Under the pieces are notes generated by a model, which saw only the letters and a list, made by a program, of their open reading frames with translations, was not told where the DNA came from and did not search any database. Position numbers and translations under genes: made by a program. A stretch of 64,000 bases of DNA from Bugula neritina (Eukaryota > Bryozoa > Gymnolaemata > Cheilostomatida > Bugulidae), in contig OZ037766.1 in assembly GCA_964035545.1 (NCBI GenBank), positions 17,616,222 through 17,680,221 of the forward strand, written 5' to 3'. Positions within the stretch are counted from its first letter, which is position 1; each line of letters begins with the position of its first letter. Positions 1 to 32,998 of this stretch are shown piece after piece.

Positions 1-3000
1 CTTCTAGTTTGGCAGAACTGAGACTTAGGTTCGCAATCTCGGATAAAGTTTTTTTCTCCTGGTTATTTATCTTGAGGGTCCGGGTAAATGCTTCCAGGTG
101 GGTGTGGACCTGTCACCCTTGAGCATTTCGAAAAATCCAAGATGGCCGCCAATTTTGAAAAATCCATATATAGTTGGTATGAAATCTATATTATGTTGAA
201 ATTTTAAATTTTTTGGTGATTCAAATGGAGAAAATACATTTTTGGAATGTATATATGTCATGCAAATGAAGAGGAATCAATGTAAAGAGCTAAGGGACAT
301 GTTGCTCAGCTCAAAAGTCGAAATTTGTTCAATGAAACATCATATATGATGCAGAGAAGGGATAAAAAGTTTTTGAAACTGTTGGGACAGATGTATAAAT
401 AAAAACATTGCTTATTGCCAGTGAAGAGAAAGTGAAGAAAGGATACAGAGGTATATTGCTCAGCTAAAGTTAAAATAGAACATATATATAATCATACAGA
501 TGCACCAAACTTTCTCGGCGTCATTGTGATCATACGAGCTAATATATACGGTCCATATAATATATCAATGTACTAATAAATTAGGAAAAAACATAGAAGA
601 CCTATCATGCAAAATTGGAAAAGCCTCAATTATTCAGTTGTGTTTGTTAAAATTTTAGTAGTTTATGGCAAAAATCTGTATACAATAGCAGCTAAATTGT
701 AAAAGTTGCCAAAAAATTGAGTCATCGAGTGTACACCAAATTGAGTAAAATGACCCACTTCATAATGCTGTCTGGTGTAAGCACAACATCATTTCCTACT
801 CCTTTTGGGAAAAGAAACTGTATTAGATCCCCTTTCACCCACCAATGTTCTGGTGGGTTTAAGGCTGCAGTTTCATAGGTGTGCTCCGGTGACATTGTTG
901 AATAGCCTCATCTGTGGCAGGCAAAGTACATAAGTTAAAGGCACGTTGCAAATAGCATTGCTGTCCTTGGTTTTCTGAGCCTTTTGTCTTGTAAATGACA
1001 TGGAGCAGCACTTTGCATTACCATAGCAACATAGCATAAACTTGGTTGCTTCCGAATAGTAATCCTGAAAAAAGCACTAGTGTCACCAAACGTTCTCAAA
1101 TCATACTTTCCTTCTTCCATGACATTTAGTATGGCTTCCTTTCCAATATTTTACACTGTTGCTACTGTATCACACTCTGAGAGGCCATGGGATGGCAGCA
1201 AATTGTCCATCATAGAGACTTGGTCTCAGACTTTTCCACCTAGTACGCCATGGTTTAGGATGGGTGGCGGTTTTGCAGGGCAACAAGTACTATTAGAGAA
1301 TGTCATTTGATTCTGTTGTCAACATCTTCCTCTGAGAAGACTCATTTTAGCATGCCATCCTTCACTGTATTCATTCACATTTACTTTAGCCTCCCTCTTT
1401 TTCTCTTTCCCTGTATCATCATCTCAGTCACCATTCTAATATTTTCCTCCCTATCTCTTCTGCGTACATGCCCATACCATTGAAGAGTTCTCCTCCTCAT
1501 GCCGTTTGTGGTGGCTGTTATTTTGGCCTCCTCTCTTATATTTTCATATGTTACATGGTCTTCTCAGTCTATATTGCATATGTGTCAAAGCATTCTCATC
1601 TAAGTTGCACTGAGCTTGTCCTCTTGTCTTTGAACAGTCAGTGGTCATATCTGATTTCCATACATCAGTGCAGTTTTTATTGTCGTATTCTATAACAGAA
1701 CCTCTAGCTTGGTGGGAATTTTCTAATCTTCTTGTTGCGGACTGTTCTGGAAACTCAATTTTCACAGATTTTTTAAGAATTGACTTGGTCTTAGCATCTC
1801 TTGTTTTCCCTGCCTCTTTGAATGTAAAAGGTGGCAATGCTGCAAGTTTATGAGCCATTAAAGAGTCTGCGTCGAAATTCATAGTCTGCTTGAGTACAAT
1901 GGCTTGGGCATATGTGACTTCAGTATCATACACTGTGGTATAAAAGACCTTGATGTGCTTTTGAGATGATATCATTGTCTTCATTTGAGATGACAAGGAT
2001 TTATTTAACCCCTCTGGCTAGCTCACTTTAAGTTCTTGTATAGATGCTTTACCTATAGCAAAAATATTATCAATAACAAATGCTGAATAACTGATGACCT
2101 TCTCTGTTTCAATTTTGACAAAAGCAACCGAGTGGCATCTTTCTTTGAATAGATCACTGCAGAGTTCAATCTTCTTTTTGACACACTCCCTGTCTTTTGA
2201 ATCAGATTGGATTCTTGATTGCATCTCATCCTTATGAGTAGTGGAAGCATTTATTTCAGACTTATCTGTGATGTCACTGAGGCCTTACTGTATCTTGTTG
2301 CATGCAAAAGTGCTGTATACCCACACCTTGAAAGTTTTAGGTTTAGTGGTGATGCCAATGACTCCCCTTCCCCCTTGCTGTGACCAAATCTCATGAAGGT
2401 CACCTCAATCGCCATGTCTGACCAGATGCCGTCAAGCTGGTCGTGTTTATGATGCATTGTGTGGTTACCAGCTGCAAATTCAATCCTTGCATCTAGTGGC
2501 ATGACCTCCATGCTATACAGATAGTACATTTCTTCTTCCATGGCTAGGTGTAAGGCCCAGTCTCTTTCTCTATCAGCTATGATGTGGATGTAGATTGGTC
2601 TAATAAAGCACATGACCGACAGTTTTGCTGTTCTTGAGCTCTCTGAAATCTTAGTCAACATCTTTTCAAGGTCCTACATGCTAGTGATTACACTTTCATC
2701 AAAGATTGGCTTCAAAAGCTCTCCCACCAATATTATCAGACCTTGTACATTCTGGGGAAACCTTTTCTATTTAGCATTTTGGGGAAACCACCAAGAGTAG
2801 AATTAACTACTTCTACCAAATTGGTTTCAGCCATTAGTGTTCTAGTGCACCCAGCCTATTTAGCTCATTAAAAGAGGAGGAATTAATAGTAAACGTTTAT
2901 AAAAGGGGATTGGTATGAAAAAGGTAGGGAACCACTGTTTAAATAAATGTATTACTTTCCCTAGCATGAAATAGATTCTCATTCATAAAAAACTGTATAC

Positions 3001-3775
3001 AAATGTTTTTAGAGAAACATTCAAATGTGCTGATTGTAGAAGTAGTTTTCGAAAGCAAAAATGTCAATATTTAGATAAATGATGTGTCAATAATAAAGCA
3101 ATTAAATTATGTTAAGAAGCCATGGTGCTGTCTTATCAAGGTTGTTGACTTCTTGACCTAATTTTAAAATATATAGCTAAAGTTTTAAAACTAAGAATAA
3201 CTATTAAATTCGCAGCTTAACAAACCTAATTTTGATAGGCATGCTAGTTTGAAATAAATTGCTAATTAGCTCATATGCCAATGACTAGCATTTTTAATTT
3301 TGCAAAACCCCTTTTAGCTTTATATGGTAAACATATTTGTAATCGGCATATAAAATTGCCCCATATAGGTAATTTTCAATAATTTTGAACAAAACTGATG
3401 CAGAAATGCAAGGAAATTATAAACACAGCAAGGCTAGGTTGAACTTAAAAAATGAATGATTAAGGCTTAATTTAGTTACCCTTGGGTATCATTTGCCTAT
3501 TACTCAATAATAAACATGATAAAGGCACATGCATCTTTATTATATTAATTTCTAAAGATTTCAAAGCATTGGAAACTTAAATTTAGTCCTGATGGGTAGG
3601 TATATTTGAATTATAAAGTATCGCCTGGTGCCTGGCGGCCATCTTGAATTTCTCGAAATGCCCACCTGAAAACATTTACCTAGATCCTATATTTGAATAA
3701 TCAAGAGAGAAAAAAACTTTATCCGGGATTGTGAACCTAAGTCAAAAATTGGCGTTTTTCTGCCAGACTATTCCT
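1..3775 (-). mobile_element. Decayed DNA transposon with long TIRs, TTAA-flanked
   Basis: The first ~160 bases and the bases ~3620-3775 are inverted copies of each other. Both share the AGTYTGGCAG terminus, the GGATAAAGTTTTTTTCTC block and a block around GATGGCCGCC. The right end is followed directly by TTAA (3776-3779); the left end falls at or just before base 1, so the duplicate TTAA cannot be seen. Between the TIRs the minus strand holds pieces of one broken reading frame (about 2661 down to 935). They belong to a widespread, transposon-associated, uncharacterised invertebrate protein family, with features such as GNHTMHHKHDQLDGIWSDMA and, near 1129-1180, a CDTVATV...NIGKEA segment split by a stop. 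A TTAA target suggests a piggyBac- or Kolobok-like class, but no transposase catalytic core is visible, so the superfamily is open. Bases ~601-755 resemble one arm of the palindromic MITE at 25566-25922, implying a nested insertion. Confidence 0.6.
935..2661 (-). pseudogene. Broken transposon-borne gene of an uncharacterised invertebrate family
   Basis: Minus-strand fragments lie at 2661-2251 (136 codons open), 2224-2018, 1996-1544 and 1190-935, interrupted by stops and frame changes. The first fragment has the family's features: ADRERDWALHLAMEEEMYYL, GNHTMHH, and WSDMAIE ahead of a HSKGG-like stretch. The third has a MNFDADSLMAHKLAALPP-type segment. The last has SECDTVATV, a stop, then NIGKEAILNVMEEGKYDL. 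I recognise this combination only as a recurrent uncharacterised protein of cnidarians and molluscs. The CDT...GIGK-like piece resembles the helix-three-turn-helix of FEN1/XPG nucleases, which is inference. Because the pieces lie between the TIRs, the gene was probably cargo or the mobilisation gene of the element. It cannot give a full protein now. Confidence 0.45.
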
Positions 3776-3809
3776 TTAATAAATCTAACACCTCTCATGG
3801 TTTTTGTAG

Positions 3810-6800
3810 CTGGCACCAAATGCCTCTCCAGTAGACAATTTCACATTCCATTGGAAGGCTGTCACCAGCTTCTTTATGGAACACAGAGGTAATGTACTGA
3901 CCTATTCACACAGGTACATAATCACTCTGTTGTATAACATGTACATTCCAATTTAGATAAACATGCTATACACAGCTTTAATTCAACTATTCTGATTTGT
4001 GATCCACTTTTCACTATTATTTGAAAAGTAAGCAACTATGTTAAGTTGGCTAATGTATGCATTTTGTTAATGTTTTTGTGTGTTGTTTATGTTTTGTGTT
4101 TACTTACTTCAATTTCAGATGCCAAAAGTCCTATTGAGGAAACCAACATTCCAACACATCTACAGAATATGATTGATATACTGATATATGAAGAGCAGCA
4201 AGATGACAGTGGCTCTACTGGCCCTTGCATGGAATACTTGCTTCACCATAAGCTACTTGAGACACTCTATACTATTGGCAGGGCAGATGTAAGCATTAAA
4301 TTCTATGGTCTATGGTCTACGCTATCGGCAGAGTAGATGTATATAGCACTTGATGCTATTGGTGGAGCTTATTTTCATGCTGTTGTTATACTGCATGTAT
4401 AATGTATATATTTCTCTCTAGTGCCCTCCTGGGATGAAACAGAAAGTGTTACTTTTCTTCACAAGTTTGCTTTCCAAGATTAAACAGCCTCTTCTTCCAC
4501 ATGTGAATGTCTTCAAAGCTGTCCATGTAAGTGTGTCTTAGGTTCTGTAGAAGCGGAAGTATGACAACTACTTCATTTCATCAGTAGACTGGTGTTTTCT
4601 TTGTTAGTAGACCATATATTATTTTGCATGATGATTTCTTATAGAAATTAATAAGAGTTTGTGGGGAAATTAAAGCATCCCCTACTGAAGTGGAGGAAAT
4701 GCAGTTTCTCTGCACTGTATGTGCTAAACTAAAGGCTCATCCACACGTTGTTAACTTCTTTTTGGAGGTTTGTTGTTATATCATAAATGTTAGATTTTAA
4801 TTTGCTTTACCTATAAATATTTTATTTTAGAGTTTGGTTGTTTTTATAGATTTATTGTTGCCTACAGTCGAAGTAGAGTTTGTAGTCTATCACCGATAAT
4901 AGCAACACTTGATTTGCTATTAATAGGAAATCTCCTTCAGCAATGCACAGTATTTACCATAATTCTCACTGGGCAATACCCTTTTACCTTATAGTTGGTG
5001 TTCATGAAAAATGTACTACTGTATATGTACCATTCTTTCAATTCACTAATAATTTGTATTCTAAGTTCCTCAATACATTTGAATTAATTTCAATGTGATC
5101 AACCTAATACAGTGTCAGGTATTGCATTACATATATGTGCATTAAAATTGTATTTACAATAATCTGGTTAGTATTATTTCAACTTGTTACAATTTATTTC
5201 AACTTCACCAGCTGACTCCTAATTCTCGGTCATATGCTAGTGTGAAGGTAGGTATGGCATCTTGGGAATGGTTTTAACACTATTTTATCTGTTCATTGCT
5301 TTGAAGATGCATAGTGTTTAACACAGCAGCTAGTTGTGCTGGGTAGTTAGGGAACAACAACTTCAGATAATTGTATTTCATCATATTTGAGTTATTTCTA
5401 TAAAATATAATACTTTTTTCAGGAAGTTATCCATTGTAGTTTAAAATTAATGAATGATAACACATTACTAAATCTATTTATATGACTGAGTGGCCTTATA
5501 GGTAGTTGGTTGCTAATACAGCATGATTTATAAGTTGCTGCGGTGATATTTGTTTAACGTCCTGCATGGCTCTTTCCAGACCGCTCTTTCAATTGATTTT
5601 TAAAACTTGTAATAATTTCTATGTTCACCATTGCTACACATATTTCTGAAACACTACAGCTTTACCTGTACTGCCTTTTTTATTTATCATCAAATATATA
5701 TGAATATAGGGCAAGAAATAAAAATTGGTTTTCCTTGCTTTTTCCCTTTAAAATATGCAGTAGCTCGTGCTTTTGTTATGAGAATGGGCTACTTTGCCCT
5801 TAGCAAGTTACACTTGGTAGCTTAAAGCTTTTTTGCCCCCCCCCCCCCCATCAAATAGTTATCTACACATATATACATATAATAAACATTGCCTGTATAT
5901 TTTTATATGATTATTTTGTGCATTTTAGGAAGCAAGGTCAAGTGCTGCAAATATATCAGCTAAGGCAGATTCTAATGCCCAAGAATTTGGTCTAGTGGAT
6001 GCGTTACTGTCAATGAGTTACAGTGCTGTGAGTCGTTTTTATCATACGATCCTCTACTTTTTATATATTTGCATGCATTTGATAGTTTAGCAGTTCAGTC
6101 AAAGTTGGGAGAAATTGGTGAGACTACACTAAAAAGTTAATCTTAAGGTCTTACTGAGCTGGATGCCGGAGAGTGACTGAGTGTTATCTGGCTTAATTGA
6201 ATATTTATTTTACTTTGGCCTTTTCATTTTTATGTGTTCACAGCTAAAAATACGTTAGAAAAATATTGTAAGCAATATTAAATTTGGAAGAATAAATACA
6301 GTCTCCTTTGTGTTGTATGTAGACAATAATTGGATGCTAATTTTGTGAGAAATAAATTATATTAACATTGAATTTCTAGAGATAAAACATTAATAGAATT
6401 ATTAAAAAATAAGTTGCAAAATTCAACAGAAGAGTAGGAGAAACTACTCATTGATGAAGCTATTAATAACTCATTAAAATAATGATTTCTGTGTTTAGGT
6501 GCTTTTCAAGCTATTCCAGACCAAGGAAAGAGACTTTTGATTAATTTATAATATTACGTGCACTGTTGTTGAATACAATGGGTTATTATGCTGGGGTACT
6601 GTATGTTTAGACAACCTAATAAAGAGATTTGGGGGGCTTTTATCACCTCACTCTTTCACGTGAAGCAACTCTAAAAGCTGCAATTAATACAGCTTAGGAT
6701 GTTCTTTTTTAACTTTAGGTTTGAAACTTAACAATTGGTTAGTACTTTGTAGGATAGTAGAGTAGCTATGAAGTGCTGTGAAGGTCTCATATTACTAACT

Positions 6801-9800
6801 AGTCTGCCTGAAGATGCAGCGGCAACAGCAATACTGGACCACACAAAGTTCTTGCATGAAATAACCACCTGGCTTAATACGGCCTATAATCATCTGCCTC
6901 GTAGCATTGACCCAGCTGTAGTGGACGGAGTGGAGGCAAGATGGGGGTAAACTTATGACTTTATACGTTGGAAAATTTCTTCTCTGAAAATTATTGGCAA
7001 CGCTTTGGGTGTACTTGTTTAATTTTTTCAATAGTTCCTGTGGCAAAAATGCCATTTTGGTTTTAAAACTATGCCAACTAATGATTTTCTACGCATTAAA
7101 CATTGGTTTAAAGCCATAGTTTTCGATTAAATTCACTCTTTTGCTTTAGAATCGATCATATAAAGATGAGCGAGGCAGCGTTTCCTGGTCAGCGACACAT
7201 AGTCAACTTTCTGTCTCTATTTGATTACTGTAATATTCTCATTAAAGAAGCACACTCAAAAATCTCAAAAGCTCTTGTCTTAGCTATACGAAAGCAGTTC
7301 CTTGAACCAGCTATGAAACCTGATCTTCTCAAAGAGTATGTTATTCCTTAATTCATTATGAGCTAATAATTCATCGAGTTTTATGCTATAAACTAAAATG
7401 TAATTTACGTTGCTTATAAATATTGGTGATTTTTTCGCTAATACTTAGGCAATGCTTTTTAAGTTTTGAAAGTTACTACTCTCAGAAGATCTCATAAACT
7501 ACCTTACCATGTTTCATAAACAATACTCAACTGATTCCATTATGTTCACATTGTAATACTACTGGTAATGAAAGTTTTGCTTAATAAAATATATTTAAAA
7601 CCAGCACATGTTGTATTTTTTATCAAATTATCTTGTAGCATATTATTTTCAGATATATGGCAACAGGTTTTGTTTATTTTATTATTTGTGATTTATTATT
7701 AATGCACTGTTTAATCTTTGTTTGACCAGTTCTGAAGAGCAGTTTATTGCGCCAACAGCGTATTTAGCAAAGGTTCTACAGTTTGTCAACACCGACCTAC
7801 TAAATCAAGAAATGAGTAACTTTATATTTGAGGTGGATTTGAAGTCTGATCTAAGGTCTCTTAGTAGAACTCTCATTGAAAGATGTGATGATCCTTCAGA
7901 GATGGTGGGTACTGCAGTGCCAAGCTCAATACTTTACATTTGCACCCAGTAATGATATAACAAGGATTTGTAAAAAGCCTCACTACTATAAGCAAGTATT
8001 TTTTGGGATATCAGAAAGTTCCATAGTTTAACTCGTAGTGTGGCTGTTGGAGCACTCACACTCAAGAAATACTTGTATGCAGGGCTCGTTAAGTCACAAT
8101 CATAAAAACTGTTACATTCTAAACAACTTTTTTTTCACAGTTATCATGTGTGGTCAAAAACACACCATACTATGCCAAATCTCCTAATTTTTGTACACCA
8201 TCTGTTTAGGTTGGAAGTTTACATTTGAAGCTGTTTGACTCACTGCTACAGAAACCCTGTGAGGTGACGGTGTACGAGTTAGTAGCTAAGTATCTAGTCT
8301 CCAGGGCATATGCAGACCACTCTAAGCTTAATTCAGAAGAGAAAAGTGTTAGTCATACAGAAACCAGCATAAATACTCAACCCAGTCTTGCATCACCATC
8401 CCTGTCTCATCCTGGCACTTCTGTATCTCCAGGTGAAAAATGTTTTGGTTCATTTCACAAGAATTAAATGTTGATCTGTACATAATATTGTAAATGGAAT
8501 TTTGGTTTAAATGGAGCTTATTATATAAAAGTTGAGTCATGCACATAAATAACAAAGATATCGTCGGTTTCCCACCAGTTTTTTAAGGTTTACTAAACAA
8601 TTGTAAAGATATTTGCTAGGACTACTTTTTCACTTATTTGATTGGACTGCACACTTTTTGTCTTGGAGTAGCTTGCTTTTTAATTTTTCATCAGCTCACA
8701 TGTATTTATCCTGTTTGTAAAGCGTAGCTACCATTTTGTAGGACTGTGGATACTGCAGTGTGTACATGGACAGAATCTCTTACTTGTAATGTATCATTTA
8801 TCTTATAGATTTGGAGACTGAATACGCGCAACTATTTGAATGCAATAATGAAAATGAACCTACCCCTGTCACCACTATTGTCAACCAGTCAGTATTCTGT
8901 CTTGTAACTATTAGTTGAAAAACTATAGTAGTTTTTAAGAGAAGATCCTAATTATTTTAAAGTTGTTCACTGCACAACTTCGTATTTTTGGATACCAAAC
9001 ATTATACCCTGGCCTATGTGTTGAAATGTTACTAACGCGTAGAACTTTGCTATAAGCCTTGATGCTGCCTCTCTGACTGCTACTATATCTTCAGTATTAC
9101 TATAGTTGCATATCTGGTTGTTGTAGTTACTTGAACCTGGTACCTGAGAGCATCAAGTCATCTTATCAGTTGGCTGACTCTGGCTACGAAGTCTATTTGA
9201 ATGATGCCTGCAAGCAAGTATGTATTTACACGTGTTAATATAATATTGTGATTTCAGGTAATTTTGCTAGTATCCTTCTAGTTGGAAGCTGCTAAATTTT
9301 CTTTGTTTTAAATGCTTTACTGAATTGTACTCATGGACCTGTTGTAACGGTTACTCTGGCAAACTAAACTCAATAATGTGCTAAAAATGTCAATTGACTC
9401 GAAATATAATTTATTTCCAATAATGAAAATTATATTAATTATGTCTGCAGTCAAAGCTGAGTTCATGAAAAAGAAGTTATCAGCAGATTTGCTTGATTTA
9501 CTTATGTCATAATAAATTTGCAAAATCACTTTATTTAGAATCACTTTCTAAGTTGTATGTTTTAACAAATGGATTTTTAAAAATATTTCGTGCACATATG
9601 TTTTCCAATGACTTCATAAGTTTAGGTGTTCATCTGCTCAACGATTGTAGCATCAGAGAAATACTGCTAATCATAACTGATTTACTATTCTCAGTTTCTC
9701 AATATACAGATTCATCATCAAGGTAGTTTAAATAAGTGTGCAGCACTGGCAATGTAGTGAATGTAAACTGTTACATGAAAATTACCCTGATCACTTTAGC

Positions 9801-11653
9801 TACGGAGTTTGACTCACTATATGCAAAAGCTCAGAGTTGCATGACTCTGATGAGCTCATTGCAGTATCAATACTATGCATAGGTTTAGGCTTAGCACATT
9901 ACAAAATGAAAACAAAGGTAGCTATTAGTTTTGTTTTACAACTATTAGCTTACTCAGTCTTGAAAATGCCGGATATTTTTTCTGGGATAATATTGATGTG
10001 GAATTTAAGGGGATAATTAAATCTATATGTCAGAAAGTGAATTATTTAAACTTTTATCATAAGTTGTAGCTGATGATTATAATAAACACTATTTCCACTT
10101 TGAATTGTTTGCTTAGCTCAATATGCTATGAGTCAGTGCAAACAGTCCTCTCGTTCACCTTAGTTTAAACATATCTGTTCTCTTGGTTAAGGAACAATAG
10201 TTATCTACTACTAGACTGATTTTCAATGTGCTTTACTCATTCAATATGTACTGTACAAAGAGTTCATTTGTTGTGATCCTGATGTCTACTTAAATACTGC
10301 TGGGCAATTTTTGAAGTTTTTGTGCTGCTTGTATTCACTATTTTCTCAAACTCTGTTCAATAATGACTATGGTTTAGTTTTCAGACATTAATCTCCTGTG
10401 TTCTTCTTGGGCTTGGTCAGCTGACTGCGCTCTCTTGCGAAATGAGGAGGAATTCTTTGAAGGGCCATTTCTTCGAATTCTTTTTGGCCGTATAGCCCAA
10501 ATGACTGAGCAGGTTACTGTTTATCTCGTCTCAATCTTAGTTTTGCTTCTTGCATTTAAATATTTGTTCCAATATCACCGAATCTCCTATATATATTGCG
10601 TAAGATAAACTCTGTTTTAACAGGTTTAAGTTTAACATAGCTTTATTGTCATTTTCACTTTATTAGTGCCTCATTTTTTTCCAAGTGCAGGATGCATTTG
10701 CATGGGTTTATGTTTTTTTTATAATAAATGAATAAATGTCACACAGCTTTTCCCTGTAGTAATCCTAATATCATTGTTGTAGTCATACAGTACCAATTTG
10801 CTATTGACCTCTCTAATATCTAAAGTCGCACTCCTGCCACATCAGAATATACACGAGTATTTACTAGACCCATTTCTACCTATAAAGGAGGGTGTAACCA
10901 ATCTTTGTACTGCCTTTAATGAGGTTTGTTATTCTTTCTGTATTGGTACCGCATGTAGTAAGTGTGAGCTTTAGACAGATTTAAAACAATCATTATATAG
11001 TAGTTGCAGGTGTGATGTTGTTTGTGTGTAGACTTGTAGGTTTATATGTTGTGATGGTAATGTATATTCAGCATGTGTTGTGTATTATGAACTTATAAAT
11101 CTGTTGTTTTGTATGTTGAAATTAATAGTCATATTTATAGTGTATTCCAATTTTTAATAAATTTTATATCTTGAACTATTTATAATCAAAATTGTAATAT
11201 GTTATCTGTTAACTCCTAAATACCCTCTATTTTCAGCTGCTTAACCTGGTCACTGTTCACTGTAAGAATTGTAAAGATATTTCTCAAAAGCTAATCAAAA
11301 AAAGAAACTTACTGATGGGTGTGTTTGGAGGAGACCTCAGGTAACCTTCTAGCATTGTATTAGGTTTAATCAAAATGTCTTATGGGAGGATTTATTTTCT
11401 GCTACATACATGTGTGTGTATGTTTGCATGTGTAGTATTTCTTTGCTGTGTTATCATCATAATATGCATTAATTAGCTAATATTTTTTCTTATAAAAGCC
11501 GTATATGCCATGCTAGATGGTGTGTATACTAATTTAATTTACAGTGACATCACAGCAGACGAAGACAGATTTCTTGGTGCTATTATAGTATTAGAGGAGT
11601 TCTGCAAGGAGCTGGCAGCCATTTCCTTTGCTAAGCATCACATAATATTCTGA
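3810..11653 (+). CDS. FHIP2: FHIP2/FAM160B protein (FTS-Hook-FHIP complex subunit), 16 exons, 5' exon missing
   Basis: Exons: 3810-3888, 4119-4288, 4422-4526, 4645-4767, 5212-5247, 5929-6027, 6753-6946, 7150-7335, 7730-7904, 8210-8432, 8809-8887, 9127-9217, 10378-10512, 10783-10923, 11237-11340, 11545-11653. Together they give 682 residues and a TGA stop, with phases closing throughout. Recognised from family signatures: FTFHWKAV near the start, [103 protein letters not shown] and the C-terminal [19 protein letters not shown] proteins join FTS and a Hook protein to link dynein-dynactin to endosomal cargo. About 15 N-terminal residues seen in relatives should lie on an exon left of the window; the transposon ending at 3775 is only 34 bases from the first acceptor. 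Two acceptors (10378, 10783) were chosen over nearby AGs because only they keep frame. Confidence 0.88.
5834..5849. repeat. Poly-C tract
   Basis: About 15-16 consecutive C in an FHIP2 intron, a likely length-variable site. Confidence 0.8.
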
Positions 11654-12613
11654 TCTTCAATTCATGACTTGTATATTACAGCTTCATTATAGCATTAGCA
11701 GGAGACAACTGTTCTGGAAAGGCTGTAAATGGCTTCGATTTTAAATATTTTATTTTTTCATGTCATGTTACTTATTTATAATTTAATATTGTAAATATAC
11801 TATTTATGAAGTAGCATTATTATGAACATAGCTTTAGGAAGTTTGGACTGGAAATATTTTCCTAGTGTCATGCATCTGAAGTTATTTAATTGTTATTTAT
11901 TTTATGAGCATTTTTCCCATTTATCCATCTTTAATTATCATATTTTCCAACATTTCCAGAAATTTAAAATATTTTCGTAATGCAATTGTAATATAAACAA
12001 ACCACTACACTCTCAGGTGCTGTGATTTAAACATTAGACTGTTCCTTCATATGGCAAACAGAAGTTTACTTATGTTGATGTACCTTGTTAATTTTTATAC
12101 ACAAGTAAATATTGCTGTTGAATAAATAATGTTTTTTGTGATGTTTAATGCTTATATAATTGTTATTCATAACAGCTGTGTCTTTAGGAAAATTGACCAA
12201 AAGCTACGTGCTATAAATCTTTCATAGCTCTCTTTGGGCATAGAAATTAGCTAGGCCTACAATGAAATTGCTGGCTTGGTGTTGAATAATACTAGGCTAA
12301 GATGTGATGAGCTTATCCTAAACTAGTTAGGCATTTTTAGTAATTTAGTAATAAACCATGACATTGTGTTTTGCATCCTGTAGGCTATAGCTGAGAAAAT
12401 AATATGGCTATTTCTGCAGATATAGTTTTTATCTATTTTTAAAAATTGTAACACTAAAGTATATGAAATGATATAACTGCATTTTGCAAAGCAATCACAT
12501 AGATTAAAAACCAAAAGCAATATATATACCAATGAGGATAGGCATATAAAGCTCTGTTAATCGGATAGAAAAACTACATATGCAGGCATTCCCATGTTGG
12601 TGTGTTAATGTAG
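11654..12613. other. Convergent intergenic region
   Basis: AT-rich spacer between the 3' ends of FHIP2 (+) and the thioester protein gene (-). It should hold the FHIP2 3' UTR. I see no other gene, inverted repeat or conserved reading frame. Confidence 0.6.
12121..12126 (+). terminator. Probable poly(A) signal of the FHIP2 gene
   Basis: AATAAA, 468 bases after the FHIP2 stop codon and before the convergent thioester-protein gene. The transcript end itself cannot be seen. Confidence 0.4.
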
Positions 12614-12619
12614 TTTATT
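12614..12619 (-). terminator. Poly(A) signal of the thioester protein gene
   Basis: AATAAA on the minus strand, 20 bases after the TAA stop (12642-12640). If used, the 3' UTR is very short. Confidence 0.5.
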
Positions 12620-12639
12620 CAGTATTTCAAATCTATTAG

Positions 12640-32940
<20,301 letters not shown>

Positions 32941-32991
32941 GATGGTGTGACTGTTCTATAATAATGGATGTATGACAATCAATTTCCCTGC

Positions 32992-32998
32992 TTATATA
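32992..32998 (-). promoter_or_regulatory. Putative TATA box of the thioester protein gene
   Basis: TATATAA on the minus strand, 52 bases upstream of the proposed ATG (32940). A start site about 30 bases downstream would leave a 5' UTR of roughly 20-25 bases. The genome is AT-rich, so chance is possible. Confidence 0.35.

Noticed and set aside
1468-1853. Plus-strand open frames in the TTAA transposon
   Set aside because: They lie opposite the recognisable minus-strand fragments and show no family features.
10385-10512. FHIP2 exon starting at the TTTTCAG acceptor (10385)
   Set aside because: It breaks the frame with the preceding exon; the acceptor seven bases upstream (10378) keeps it and restores the expected KQFSDI reading.
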